DNA of 64,000 bases from Dama dama (GCF_033118175.1 NC_083688.1:3686501-3750500), one strand, 5' to 3'. Counted from the first letter of the stretch, positions 1-10,336 are shown. The notes: generated by a model from the letters alone, not told the origin. Program-made: numbers and translations.

Positions 1-409
1 GTATGGTAGAAGTGGCTGGAGTTAACCACAGCGGAAGGAGTGGTCAGGAGGGTCAGAGGGCTGCAGATGTAGTTACAGGAGGGTTCTGGATGTGGCCTGG
101 GAGTGGGGGGCCGATGGGGAAAGGAGGAGGTCAAGAGGCAGGTGTTGACAGGGCGGCGCTGAGATAAGGCACACACATCAGGCAGTCAGCGGTACCAGAC
201 CCAAACAGACGCCCCTGCAACAGCCGCTGGGATTCCCGGTTTCACAAGAATCAGCCAGCTCAGCAGCTTCTTCTGAAAAGCCGGGACACTGAGGAGGGTT
301 CAGCGCCTGAGCCACTGCTCACAAAAAGGGTTTGAGGCAGGCAGGAGGCCGCCCACAGCCCCAGGCTCCCCTCCCCTGGTGTCCTCTCCCCCCAGGGGAT
401 GAGCAGCCA
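1..409. other. 5' flank of UBXN10, no feature seen
   Basis: Moderately GC-rich flanking sequence. I see no recognisable repeat, exon or RNA gene. The long minus-strand reading frame that crosses into it is a by-product of the neighbouring CpG-rich block. Confidence 0.4.
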
Positions 410-509
410 GGCAAGCGAGGCAAGGAGGAGAGGAGGCAGGGGACGCCGGCACGGGTCCCAACCCCAGGTCTCCCAGGGACACCCCCCACCCCCACCGCGC
501 CCAGCCCCT

Positions 510-552
510 CCCCGCCCCCTTTGGCCGGTTCCGGTCAGACCGGAAGCACGTG
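510..552. promoter_or_regulatory. UBXN10: GC box, ETS and E-box cluster
   Basis: A GC box (CCCCGCCCCC) at 510-519, an ETS-type CCGGAAG at 540-546 and a palindromic E-box CACGTG at 547-552 lie next to each other, just upstream of the X-box. These motifs are common in TATA-less CpG promoters. The matches are exact, but occupancy is inferred. Confidence 0.5.
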
Positions 553-568
553 GCCGCCCACCCGCGTG

Positions 569-582
569 GTTGCCCGGGAGAC
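569..582 (+). promoter_or_regulatory. UBXN10: RFX X-box
   Basis: GTTGCC-CG-GGAGAC: a perfect left half-site, a 2-bp spacer and a right half-site with one mismatch to RRNAAC. RFX2 and RFX3 use such imperfect palindromes to drive ciliary genes, and UBXN10 is a ciliary VCP adaptor, so motif and gene function agree. Confidence 0.6.
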
Positions 583-588
583 CCAGGC

Positions 589-595
589 TGTTTAC
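589..595 (-). promoter_or_regulatory. UBXN10: Forkhead (FOXJ1-type) site
   Basis: TGTTTAC, the reverse complement of GTAAACA, starts 6 bp after the X-box. RFX plus FOXJ1 pairing is the standard arrangement at motile-cilia promoters. A 7-bp motif alone is weak; its position next to an X-box raises confidence. Confidence 0.5.
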
Positions 596-599
596 CCGC

Positions 600-643
600 G
601 GGCTGGGCCCTGCCACCGACAGCAGATGGAGCCGTGCGGGGAG
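600..643 (+). other. UBXN10: Probable 3' end of non-coding exon 1, with splice donor
   Basis: GAG|GTGAGC at 641-649 matches the donor consensus well and sits just downstream of the X-box/forkhead pair. The left edge given is arbitrary because the transcription start is unknown. Joining to the acceptor at 5466 would give an intron of 4823 bp. Confidence 0.5.
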
Positions 644-2717
644 GTGAGCGCGGCTGGCGGGGCCGCTGGGTCTGTTTTCCGCCTCCCCAGGGGCCTGGAG
701 GGGCCAGACTCGGGCCCCAGAGGGCTCGTCCGTCCTCCCCAGAGCAGGGCCCAGGGGCGAACCCCAGGAAACAGGCCAGGGTTCCCAGAGGGAAGGGGCT
801 GCTCCCCAGGGGCAAAGCCAGCCCGGCTGGCCAGAGCTCACCGTTGCTGCAGTGGGACGGTTCCCGGGCTCTGCTGAAGCCGAGGGGCCTTGGAAACTGA
901 AACCGTTGGGCCATGTCCTCCTGGGTGGGCAGTACAGACCGGACGCTGACTGAGAGGGACAGGCGGACGTCCTGTGACATGGGCAGAGGCCGGAACCGGC
1001 TCTGAGCCTCCCCCAGACCAGTGCTCTTTCACCCAAGTCAACTGGCACTTTCTAGAGGCTCTTTCTTGCCCCTCCTCCCACATTGCTCCTGCTGCCTAAG
1101 CTTGCTTCCTTCTGGAGCTGCCTGTACTTGGAAAAGAATTGAGCTCTTCCCCTCCACCGACCCCTGATCCCTGCTCCTCACTGCTGTTGGAATCATCCCC
1201 AGTTCCTTTTCCAAACCTTTGATCACTTGGTGTCCTTGTGGCCCCGTTTTCCACTCCCCCGTTTTGAACGGGGCACTCTGCACAGGACAGTGTATTCCAA
1301 TCATTAGTCCAGGCAGAACTGGGAATGGTACCAAAGTGTTCTCATTTTCAGGCCAACTGTCCTCTCCTGATTCTTCTGAGTGTTTTCATCCTGAAAGCCT
1401 CACAAGGAGGGGTGGGGATTGGCAGGGGAGAGTATCAACTGATAAACATTTTTAGAAGACCAATTCCAAACAAATGTATGTATCCTTGGCATATACCAGC
1501 AGATGGTGTGTGGGTGGTTATATTTTATTGCATTTATCGTAGGCTTAGATTTGGGTTGTGAGTGATACAGGGTGGTCTGACCCGCTAGGGGGAGGTCGGA
1601 GCCTTTGGGAAGCAGGAATATGACTTTAGGTTCTCTGGTCAAAGTTCTCCTTCTTTCCAGCCACTTTGGGAATTAATCCTAAGAAGTGGGCACCTGTCCT
1701 TTAGGCGGTTCCTTGGGAACAGTTATCAGTGTTTGTTTTCTGACTCCTAGCAGGCCTCTGGGTACATCTATTATGTTTTAAGTAAACAGGCCACTTGCCT
1801 ATTCAGCTGGCAGCTTGACGGAAGCCTCCGCCTAGATCCTGTCAAAAATCACTTTGTGGTTGAGAGTGTGCCAGGCCTAGAGGTGCTGAGCTGAGCTGAG
1901 CAGGGTTGACGATGGCGGTGGCAGAAGCCTTCCAGATAAGAGTGTGAGACCCACGGTGAGAATCTAAAGGCACCGCTGGCCCAGGTCCCCAGACACCTGT
2001 TCCCCCACCTCCCCTCTCTGTGCGGGAGAAGCTGAGGAGAGTTGGTGTTCCCTCCACGAAGCAGATGGTCCCTGCGCTCGCGAGGAGGCAGAGGGTTATG
2101 AAAGCAGGTTCGATGGAACGCTTTTACCTGAAGGAGGTGTTAATCTCTAAATAACCATGAGTGGGCTTAGAGGAATTAGTCATAATTGAGGATTTTTTTC
2201 CCTCTGAGATAGCTCAAAGTCATGTTATCTTATGACCAGGGTGTCTTGACTATGACACCCCCTGAACATGGATAATTATATAGCACCAAAAGGTATAGAA
2301 AGTGCATGCACACAGTCAAGTTTTACAGTTAAAAATAATCCAGCAGAGAGCCTGTGAGAACACATGACTTTCCTCATCAAAGTTGTTAAGGAAGAGGTTT
2401 CTAAGTTACCAAACTTACTGACAGTTAAACCTTCCCCAGGCATGTGTGGGAGTTAGAAGCCAAGTCTGTGATAATTCTGTAGAAGCTGTGGCGAATTAAT
2501 AGCCCTTCCTCGAGGCGGGGAGAGAGGGGGAGTTGGCTTCCCAGTTGAGCTTCTCTTTGACAGAACAGTTGGGCAGTTCTGACCTTCCCATGCCACCGAG
2601 TCCAGGTGCAGAGCTGCTTAATTACAAGTGAAAGGCTTTGAAATTGAAGGGGAAAAAACCCCACATTCTTCACAGTTGATCAGAAAATAGATTAAATTAA
2701 CAAGGAGTTGGGCAGGC

Positions 2718-2738
2718 TTTTTTTTTTTTTTTTTTTTT
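2718..2738. repeat. Poly(T) tract, 21 bp
   Basis: An uninterrupted run of T. It may be the tail of a very old minus-strand retroposon; no body is recognisable next to it. Confidence 0.8.
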
Positions 2739-3117
2739 GATGCTGAGAAGGCTCCCAAACTCCCCAGCAGCCAGATTGAGTGTGAAAGACAAGAAGTGGG
2801 AACTTGGGAGTGTGGAAAGGCTAGGGCTGTGAGCACAGTGGAGTACGCACAAGGGCCTTGCAGCTAAGGCAGAGCAGACTTTGAGCTGAGTAGGACTTAA
2901 TACACAGGGATGTTGCGTGTTTGTTTTCAGTTGTGGTTTTAGTAGCGAGGAAGGCCATACACCCTAAAATGAGGCAGTGGTAGTAGGAGGCACAGAATGG
3001 GAATATTGGGGTGCAGAACTAAGAGGCTTGAGTTGAATCACTCAGGGTTGTGTGATGAAAGTCGCCTGGAGTAAGTCAGTGAGAGGTAAGTATGTGACTC
3101 GAGGGTGGGATTAGGAG

Positions 3118-3240
3118 GACTTCCTGGTGGCCGGGTGCTTAGAACACTGCTTTCACCGCCGAGGGCCCAGGTTCGATCTGTGGTCGGAGAACTAGGATCC
3201 CACATGCCTTGTGGGGCGTGGCCACAAATAAATAAAAAAC
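3118..3240 (+). mobile_element. CHR-type tRNA-derived SINE
   Basis: Starts with the 'acttcctggtgg' head common to cetartiodactyl tRNA SINEs, has a B-box-like GGTTCGATC and ends in an (AAAT)-type tail. Lies in the UBXN10 intron in sense orientation. Confidence 0.8.
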
Positions 3241-3807
3241 TGTGGGAGAAGAAGGGACACATTAGAACACTTTTGGGGGGACAGTTTCATAAGCAGTAGC
3301 TCGTTGGGGGCCACCTTCGGGCATTTCTGAGCAGTGAGGGGGGCAGACATGGGTCCCACGAGTCACCCAGCTAGTCGGAGGTGACTGGGAGTGGACCCAC
3401 CGCGGACACCCTGGAGAAGAACTCTGAGGCAGCTGGTAAGACTTTTGGACCTTAAATAATTGAAAGCCCTAAACACACAGGAAACCTAAAGCAGAAAACC
3501 CTGAACCTTTACAAGTCTGGTTTTCACGGCCTTACCTACTCTGTTTCATATTACTGTCCTCCTGCTGCAGACAAAGAGGCTGAGGTTTAGCGCTAGTTAC
3601 ATAATATTTTCCGGCCATGCAGCTACTTGTATAGATGAAGAAAGCAACGTGCCAGAAATGTCAACAGCTGGCGAAGACGCAACACGTGATTGGTGGTGGG
3701 GGAGAGGCCGAGCCTGGTCCTTGAGGATTGGGTGTTACAGACCTGGGTTCTGTTTCTCAGGCTGGCTTGATGGCCTTGGGGCTATCACTCTTCCTTTCTG
3801 GGTTTTT

Positions 3808-4013
3808 TAAAAAATATTTATTTATTTATCTGGCTGTGTCTGGTGTCAGTTGCATCACATGGGATCTCTGATGCGCTGCACGGACTCTGGTTGCAGCGTG
3901 CGGGCTTAGTTGCTCCACAGCCCGTGGGATCTTAGTTCCCCAAGCAGGGGTGAAACCCATGTCCCCTGCGTGGCGCGGTGGATTCGTAATCACTGGACCA
4001 CCAGGGAGAGTCC
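3808..4013 (-). mobile_element. CHR-type SINE, antisense
   Basis: Reads in reverse complement: a T/A-rich tail at the left (about 3806-3830), then the typical GC-rich body and the 'ccaccaggga' head end near 4010. Antisense to UBXN10 in the intron. Confidence 0.85.
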
Positions 4014-4049
4014 CCACACCACCGTTTCTGTGTGGCTCACCAGCTAACA

Positions 4050-4250
4050 GGGCTTCAGACGGTAAAAAAAAATCTTCCTGCAACGTGGGAGACCTGAGTT
4101 TGTTCTGGGTCGAGAAGGTCCCCTGGAGGAGGGCATGGCAACCCACTCCAGTGTTCCCATCTGGAGAATCCTCCCGGACGGAGGAGCACGACAGGCTGCA
4201 GTCCGTGGGGACACACGGAGTCGGACACGACTGACGGCTCAGCACAGCAC
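4050..4250 (+). mobile_element. Bov-tA SINE, diverged
   Basis: A tRNA-like head with a small internal deletion runs into the BovA body (CCCACTCCAG, then GTCGGACACGACTGA near 4220). Its many differences from other copies here suggest an older insertion. Confidence 0.85.
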
Positions 4251-4869
4251 TGCGCGAGATAACGACTGCGTTGGGCGGTTGAGAAAAATAAAGGGAAGAC
4301 GCTTTCGTGCTGCATGCAAATGACGAACCCCCAACGCCAGCGTCCATAAAGGCAGTTTTCTTGGAGCAAAGCCACACCCGTTCATTTCCACACTGTCGAT
4401 GGTGGCTTTCACACCACTCGGGCAGAGATGAGGAGCTGCGACAGACGGTGGCCCACAGAGCCAAAAATATTTACTCTCCGGCCATTTATGGAAAGGGACT
4501 GCCGACCCCGGTCTGGAAGCCGAGTCCTCCCTGAGTGCTGGCCAGTGCGTGGATCAGCAGGGGGTCTCCTCTCCTCCCCTGGCCCGGTGACTGGGGGCCG
4601 CAGAGGGTCAGTGCGTGAAGTGACGTGCACAGAGCCACCCAGCACGGTTGAATGAAAAGAAGCTCTGGGAGGAGGGGAAAGAGGGAGGAAGGATGGAGGG
4701 AGGGAAAAACCGCGTGGCAGAGAGGGGCTCTTCCCCAGTGAGGACTGGGCCCCTCCTCTGTGAGGAGTGCAAGCCGCTTGTGGGTCTGGCTTTCAGCTCT
4801 TAAGTGAAGCTGAGCGTGGCTTCCCAGCTGGGCAACCAAACTGGGTTCCTTGCCCTCTTTGGAAAAAAG

Positions 4870-5070
4870 GGAGCCCCTTGGTGGCTCAGACGGTCAAGAA
4901 TCCACCTGCAATGCGGGAGACCTGGGTTCCATCCCTGGGTCAGGCAGATCCTCTGGAAAAGGGCATGGCAACCTACTCCAGTATTCTTGCCTGGAGAATC
5001 CCATGGACAAGGGAGCCTGGTGGGCTACAGTCCATGGGATTGGAGAGTCAGACATGACTGAGCAACTAAG
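4870..5070 (+). mobile_element. Bov-tA SINE
   Basis: A full-length head (GGTGGCTCAGACGG), the B-box region 'gggttccatccc' and a BovA body ending in the 'gacatgactgagcaact' motif. About 400 bp upstream of the UBXN10 exon 2 acceptor, in sense orientation. Confidence 0.9.
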
Positions 5071-5085
5071 CATTCCTACATCATA

Positions 5086-5141
5086 GGCAGTCTCCTGCAT
5101 CCCAACCGGATTCTTTACCCCTGAGCTACCAGGGAAGCCCA
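5086..5141 (-). mobile_element. Head-only Bov-tA fragment, inverted
   Basis: Only the tRNA-like head is present, in reverse complement, ending 'taccagggaagccc'. With the preceding forward copy it forms an inverted repeat just upstream of the UBXN10 acceptor. Confidence 0.75.
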
Positions 5142-5294
5142 GTCACTCTCTGGTGCAATACTTTTATTTTCCTCATAGCAGCTGTTACTCTTTCAAAAGA
5201 TCTATTTGGTGTAGGTTTAACACCAGTCTCTTCTCACTATAATATTTTGAGTTGCAGGGACTTGGGTTCACTGATAAATTCCAATGCCTAAAGT

Positions 5295-5314
5295 GAATGA
5301 ATGAATGAATGAAT
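5295..5314. repeat. (GAAT)5 microsatellite
   Basis: Five perfect tetranucleotide units, probably polymorphic, about 150 bp before the exon 2 acceptor. Confidence 0.9.
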
Positions 5315-5439
5315 TGCAGCTTCTAGAGAGAAGCTGCTCTGTACCACCCCTCTCCCCACCCCCACTGTGACTGGTCCTTATTCTGGCCCCTGGGGAGTGA
5401 AAGGCTCAGGTCCAGAAGTCCCAGAATGTTTAACCCATG

Positions 5440-5466
5440 GCCTCCTCTTTTCTCCTGCTTCCTTAG
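5440..5466 (+). promoter_or_regulatory. UBXN10: Splice acceptor of UBXN10 exon 2
   Basis: A pyrimidine-rich tract (about 5441-5464) ends in TTAG at 5463-5466. The coding start follows 15 nt later. This matches a coding exon preceded by a non-coding exon. Confidence 0.75.
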
Positions 5467-5481
5467 GGGTGTTGAGAAGCC

Positions 5482-6327
5482 ATGGCCACCGAAGCCCCTG
5501 TGAATATAGCCCCCCCTGAATGCAGCCCTGTTGGCAGCACAGCGACTGACAGCTTCCTTTGGCAGCCAGACTCACTAAACATGCATGTCACGAGGCCCAA
5601 GTCCGCCAAGGGGCGTACTCGGCCAAGACTGCACAAGCGCCTGGGCATGGAGGGGTGTTCTGGCCGCGCACCACCTTCTCTGCCTCCGGCCATTCCCTGC
5701 GAGTCGCCGAGCAGCCAGAAACCAGGAGCCTGCACCCCCAAATCTCCAGATCAGGGAGCCCCCAGTGAGATCCCGGAGCTGCTGCAGCAGGTACCCTTTG
5801 GGGCATCCTCTTCCCTCAATAAATACCCAGTCCTCCCTTCCATCAACAGGAAGACCCTGGAGGAGGGCGCCCTGGAGACAGTCGCTAAGAAAGCCGGCTC
5901 CCTGCAGCTTAACAGCGCCCAGGCTCTTTCCCAGGAGAAGACCTGCACCATGAAGATGGGTGAAAAAGATCCCCAGGTTCAAGCCTGTTCCCCAGAGAGG
6001 AGAGTCCTCGTGCGGACCGAGAGACAGACCTTCTCCAGGGCTGGAGACCTGGAAGAGCCATCAGATCAAGACCCCAGACTGCTGCTCGCCGTCCGCTCAC
6101 CCTCAGGCCGAAGGTTCGTCCGCCACTTCCGGCCAACTGATGCCTTGCAGACCGTTGTGGCCGTGGCCGAGCACACAAACAAGGCCACCTACCGACCCTG
6201 CAGCGTCGAAACGATGGAGGTGCCCAGGAGACGTTTCTCTGACCTCAGCAAGTCTCTGCAGGACTGTGGAATCCCCAACAAGTCGGTGCTGGGCATCTCC
6301 CAGGAAGAGGGGGAAGGCTGGTCCTGA
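5482..6327 (+). CDS. UBXN10: UBX domain-containing protein 10, complete single-exon frame
   Basis: The 281-residue product is recognisable as UBXN10 (formerly UBXD3): N-terminus MATEAPVNIAPPEC, the internal stretch SSLNKYPVLPSINRK (109-123) and a C-terminal UBX domain at about 195-277. Human UBXN10 is about 280 aa, so the length is complete. UBX domains have a ubiquitin-like fold that docks on the N domain of the AAA ATPase VCP/p97; UBXN10 is known as a VCP adaptor that reaches cilia, binds IFT-B and supports ciliogenesis. The p97-contacting turn, FPR in most UBX proteins, is V247-P248-R249 here, as I recall for the human protein. Residues 1-190 are polar and proline-rich and look disordered; there is no signal peptide or membrane segment. 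The start has a good Kozak context (G at -3, G at +4) and lies 15 nt inside the exon. The stop is TGA at 6325-6327. No frameshift or internal stop, so it appears functional. Confidence 0.97.
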   Translation: MATEAPVNIAPPECSPVGSTATDSFLWQPDSLNMHVTRPKSAKGRTRPRLHKRLGMEGCSGRAPPSLPPAIPCESPSSQKPGACTPKSPDQGAPSEIPELLQQVPFGASSSLNKYPVLPSINRKTLEEGALETVAKKAGSLQLNSAQALSQEKTCTMKMGEKDPQVQACSPERRVLVRTERQTFSRAGDLEEPSDQDPRLLLAVRSPSGRRFVRHFRPTDALQTVVAVAEHTNKATYRPCSVETMEVPRRRFSDLSKSLQDCGIPNKSVLGISQEEGEGWS

Positions 6328-6990
6328 GTCCGCAGCCATCGAACTGGGGTCGTGGGTGTCTCAGCGAGGAGCGTGCATGGGTGCCACGGCCTCTCCGGCA
6401 GCTTGCTTCCAAGTGCCATGTGGACCTGGTGCATCTGTGGCTCTTGGGATGCCCGCCTTCCAAGCATCTTCTTCAGAGCTGTGAAATCTACACACGCACC
6501 GAATGTGTTATGAAGATTTTCTTCCCGTTGTTCAATTCTCTCCATCGCTGGAGTGAACTGGCAAGCGACCAAGGCTGTTCCCCAAAGAGCTGTTCCCAGG
6601 CCTTCTCCTTTGCTGCTCAGGTCCTTCCTGGAGCACCTGCTTGCCTTTACAATGAACTTGCACTCATTTGAAGCCAGTGGTTCACCTTTCTGTATTTGAT
6701 GCAGGATTAAACACTTCCCAGAGAGGATTCTGGCCTGTTAAATAACCAGGGTTGAGGAAGTACTGCACTGGCATTTGTGTTTCTTGCAAGCATCTTTAAG
6801 AAGCAGGCAATTGACCCTGTTTGGGCAGCAGCCCCTCTGCCAGTCTCGGGTGGCTCGAGTTCTCGGGGATTACCATTCATGTGAGGTGGTTTCAGGGGAA
6901 AGAACAGGTCTTTAGCTAATACCCCCCAAGATCCCCCAAGACATCAACATTTCCAAGAGAGTCCAAGAGCTGGAAAATAAATCCCTTCCG
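6328..6990 (+). other. UBXN10: UBXN10 3' UTR, minimal extent
   Basis: Unique sequence follows the stop codon. Candidate poly(A) signals are ATTAAA at 6706-6711 and AATAAA at 6976-6981. A more distant AATAAA at 8449-8454 would make a longer UTR that includes the CHR SINE at 7682. Which site is used cannot be decided from sequence. Confidence 0.5.
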
Positions 6991-7681
6991 TAAGCAGCGA
7001 GTAGCCAGGAGCCACTTTATATTTATAACAGAGTCTAACCAGGTTTACAATTTTTGGTAGCTGCTCTCTGCACAAAATTTCCCCCAAACAGAAAAGCCAG
7101 CAGAATCTGACATCCTTGGCATTTGTCAGTGGTGGTATCTTTTGTTTTTAAATGACACAAAAACCCACAAGTCTGCACAAGTTTGTAGGAAAGGCCCCCT
7201 TGGCTGATCTGGGTGTGGGCGTGCTGTTTTATCCCCCAGTTTCAGGGTCTTCCAACTTCAAGCACAGAGGCGTCCTGGAGATAACACAGGTGCCCGCGTT
7301 CTCTGGTTTAGAATCCCCTGGAGGAAGAGGGCGCCTGGGTTTGGTGTCACTCTGCGGCACCTGTGCTGAGACCATGTGCCCGAGTAAATGTCTGGCCAAT
7401 CAGCATGATGCCAGCAGCTGTGAGGCAGACCCCCGAGCCTCGTTCTTCCAGCTCTGAAGTGCTGACGTGGAAATCTGCCAAAGTTCCCTCGTGTGGTGAG
7501 CTCAGCAAGGCTCCCACGTCGCATCTGGATCCCCTTTATGGCCAAATCACCATGCAGAGTGGGGAACACTTGTCCTCCCAGAGCCCTGCTGTCAGGAAGC
7601 TCTGAGTACTGATAAGCACCCCCACTTGCTAGGTACACAGAGAAGGCAGGACTGCTAGAAGCATAGCAGCAAGCGCATGTC
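6991..7681. other. Unique sequence, possible longer UBXN10 3' UTR
   Basis: No repeat, exon or RNA gene recognised. It could be transcribed if the distal poly(A) signal at 8449 is used. Confidence 0.35.
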
Positions 7682-7812
7682 GGGACTTCCCTGGTGGTCC
7701 AGCAGCTAAGACTCCAGGCTTCCAATGCAGGGAGCGTGGGTTCGATCCCTGGCCAAGAGACTAAGATCCCACATGCTGCCAAAAAAGCAAAAGAAACCAA
7801 AACCAAAAACAG
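7682..7812 (+). mobile_element. CHR-type SINE, short form
   Basis: Head 'gacttccctggtggtcc', B-box 'ggttcgatccctgg' and an A-rich tail of CAAAA-like units ending near 7811. Confidence 0.85.
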
Positions 7813-8448
7813 GTGCATCTTGTGCATAGGTAAGGCCTGCAGTTGGAAATGTTACTTCCAGCAAATTGATAACACAGCCCTGGAGGGTAACACCAGCATC
7901 ATTTCTCTGAAGAAGGCTTGCCTTGTCCCAAACCGCATCCCACACCACCCAGATCATTCTAGAATAGGCTATTTTGGAATGTTTTGCAACATTTCTTAAT
8001 GCCATTTGGTTAGCCACTCCTCTGATTGCAAAGGTCAGCCAGGGCGGGCAATGCTCGGCCAGGCCCCCGCACTGGCCACATCCTCCGGCCGCTGACCACG
8101 CAGAGGGCCAGGTAACTCAGGCCTGGTACTCACAGTCCAGGAGTCTTGCCTCCCACCCGGGACGAGAGCTCAGAACTCTGGCTCTGATCTTGGAGGCTGA
8201 AGGAAGAGCCTCCCACGAAATCACACCTACTCTGTGGTAAGAATAAAATCCCACCCACCTGGGACTTGGTAATTTCTCCAGGCAGGAAATCTTTAGAAAA
8301 CTGCAGTGAAATGGAGCATGCTTGAAGGAGTTAGAATGTTGTGCACTTAGGGATTTGCTGCTGCTCTTAGCTTAGAATTTTGGGGTGGTGGGAAAAAAAA
8401 TGGAAAGCATAAAGCATAGAAATATTTTAGTATATTTGGGGATCTGTT

Positions 8449-8454
8449 AATAAA
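8449..8454 (+). terminator. Distal AATAAA poly(A) signal candidate
   Basis: An AATAAA hexamer about 2.1 kb after the UBXN10 stop. The sequence shortly after it contains a TG repeat, which resembles a GU-rich downstream element. Use is unproven. Confidence 0.3.
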
Positions 8455-8482
8455 GCTAGATTTGAAACTCCTTAATAAGCTT

Positions 8483-8504
8483 TGTGTGTGTGTGTGTGTG
8501 TGTG
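8483..8504. repeat. (TG)11 microsatellite
   Basis: Eleven perfect TG units. Confidence 0.95.
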
Positions 8505-8763
8505 TTGGAGGGGACAAAAGATGATAATACTAACAAGGTCAATTTACGTGAAAATGAGTCAGTAGAGAAGTCCTCTTATTTCAGCCCAAGACTTCAGCCA
8601 CCACACTTGGCCTGTGGACAGCAGCTGCGTGGACCCGGTCTGCAGTTTTCTCCTTGGCAAAGCACTTGGGTCTGCTGTGAGTTCCAAGTCTTCTTTCCCA
8701 GGCACTCCAGATGTCTGCCCTTCCCAAAGCTGCTGATCTCAGCTCATACCAGAGCATTATGGT

Positions 8764-8982
8764 GGTTTAGTCACTAAGTCGTGTCCAGCTCTTTGCGACC
8801 CCATGAACTGTAGCCCACAGCTCCTCTGTCCATGGGACTTCCCAGGCTAGAATAATGGAGTCAGTTGCCATTTCCTTCTCCAGGGGCTTTTCCCGGCCCA
8901 GGGATCAAACCTGATCTGCATTGCAGGGGGACTCTTGCATTGCAGGCAGATTCTTTACCAGCTGCGCCAGCAAGGAAGCCTA
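8764..8982 (-). mobile_element. Bov-tA SINE, antisense
   Basis: Reverse-complement BovA body (GTCGTGTCCAGCTCTTTGCG), then the head ending 'caaggaagcc'. Flanked by a near-match AGAGCATTA / AAAGCATTA that may be its target duplication. Confidence 0.88.
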
Positions 8983-9280
8983 TCAAAGCATTAAGCTTGT
9001 TTGTATGGAAAGAGACTTCTGAATTTCTCCCCCAGATCATTCCACATACTCTCCTTTTGAGATTGGCAAGAACAGACTATATCAGAATGTCAGAATTCTT
9101 GGCTCTGTAGGTGGTACTGCCCATCAGGTGCCCTGGCCCCATGGGCTAAGCCGAACCCAGGACCCAACTCTTGGTGGCCCTAGTAGGTCTGAAGGTGGCC
9201 CCTCTGCAGCAGGCCTGACTTACTTGTTTAACCAACAGTAACCCAGGGCTTGCCCTGTGCCGCGCTTGCTGGCCAATGAT

Positions 9281-9324
9281 GGCACCCTAGCATGATGGCG
9301 TTGGCACCCTAGCATGATGGCGTT
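9281..9324. repeat. 22-bp tandem duplication, two copies
   Basis: Two identical adjacent 22-bp units (9281-9302 and 9303-9324), beginning GGCACCCTAGCATG. Being identical, they arose recently. Confidence 0.9.
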
Positions 9325-10336
9325 GGCAAGAAAATGTGGAAGCACCTTAGACTGTAGACTCCAGCCAGCTGATGGTGACGGCTGTTGCTCTATCTGGGAG
9401 GGCTCTGGAGTGAGGGCCAGGCTGGATGGCGTCTGGTCTTCTCTCCATCTTGTGGAAACTCAGGGGAGCCTCCTCCCCACCTCTTCTAACACTGGCCCTG
9501 GGATGATCACTCGTCAGGGACCTGAACTTTGCACAGGACAAAGCATTTCATGCCAAGCCACTCCAGCGCATCCCCTGATAAAGTCCAGTAGGTAAATTCG
9601 ACCTGGCAGCAGAAGGAACAGCAGGAGAAAGAAGTGACTCATCTCGTAGAATCCAAAAAATTTTTATCAACAGATGGCAGGTTCTAACACTACAGTCCCT
9701 GCCCTGAAAGTACCCAGGGACCCAGCCCACAGCCGCGAATCCAGGGCAATCCTGCTGAAGAGGCAAGGTAAGCGTGACCATGGGCTGGCAGCCACCCTGA
9801 GTGCCCCACAAACAGACAAAACAACCAACACGACAAGGCTTGAGGCTTCTATTCCAGTGCAAAACTTCCAGGACTAGTGACGGATCACTCTCACTATCAG
9901 GCATGACAAAAGCAAGGCCTCCCACACACTAGACTTTGCTTTTGTTCACACTCTACAACCATTTGAAACCATTTGTCTGATGGCAAAGAAAGCCACCTTG
10001 CCCCAAGAAACAAAAAAAGTTTCTCTTTACACATTTTTTAACTAAGGGCTTCATCATAAGTTGAGATAAAAGGGTGCACAGTTCCCTGTGGTTCAGGGTA
10101 TACTTTAGATGAGCCTTTTATATAGTCAGTGGATCTACTTTTATGCCTTTTAAACACAATTGCAAAGAAAACTAGATCACTTTGCTTCAGCGTTAGTTTG
10201 GAAATCATTCTGAGAATAACACAGGCATATCTGTTTTCTTAGTCCCATCAAGGCAACACCCCACAATAAAGTTAAGACTTTGAGCATGTTTACCCTTGCC
10301 CTGAAACCAGAACCGACCAAACTCCACCATAGAAGC

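Larger units (their letters stand above)
410..760 (+). promoter_or_regulatory. UBXN10: CpG-rich TATA-less promoter of UBXN10 (inferred)
   Basis: Seen: a C+G-rich block with many CpGs, no TATA box, a GC box, an ETS site, an E-box, an X-box and a forkhead motif, and a strong splice donor at 643/644. Known: UBXN10 in other mammals has a non-coding first exon and a coding second exon. Inference: this is the promoter and exon 1 region, about 4.8 kb upstream of the coding exon on the same strand. The transcription start cannot be placed from sequence alone. Confidence 0.65.
644..5466 (+). other. UBXN10: Inferred UBXN10 intron 1
   Basis: The region between the donor at 643/644 and the acceptor AG at 5465-5466. 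Apart from the SINEs and simple repeats listed separately it is unique sequence with no frame resembling a known protein. Its span depends on the inferred exon 1. Confidence 0.5.

Noticed and set aside
260..1048. Long minus-strand reading frame (262 codons) over the UBXN10 promoter
   Set aside because: Low-complexity Pro/Gly/Arg-rich product caused by GC-rich sequence with few stop codons; overlapping frames on the other strand are equally open.
1580..1592. CTCF-like CCGCTAGGGGGAG
   Set aside because: Two deviations from the core; too weak to list without binding data.
4850..5086. Recurring peptide containing GSIPGSGRSSGKG and similar in many frames
   Set aside because: It is the translation of the Bov-tA SINE body and recurs at every copy; not a protein family.
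7694..7760. tRNA-like A/B boxes (also in all Bov-tA heads)
   Set aside because: They are SINE heads derived from tRNA; no complete cloverleaf or tRNA gene end is present.
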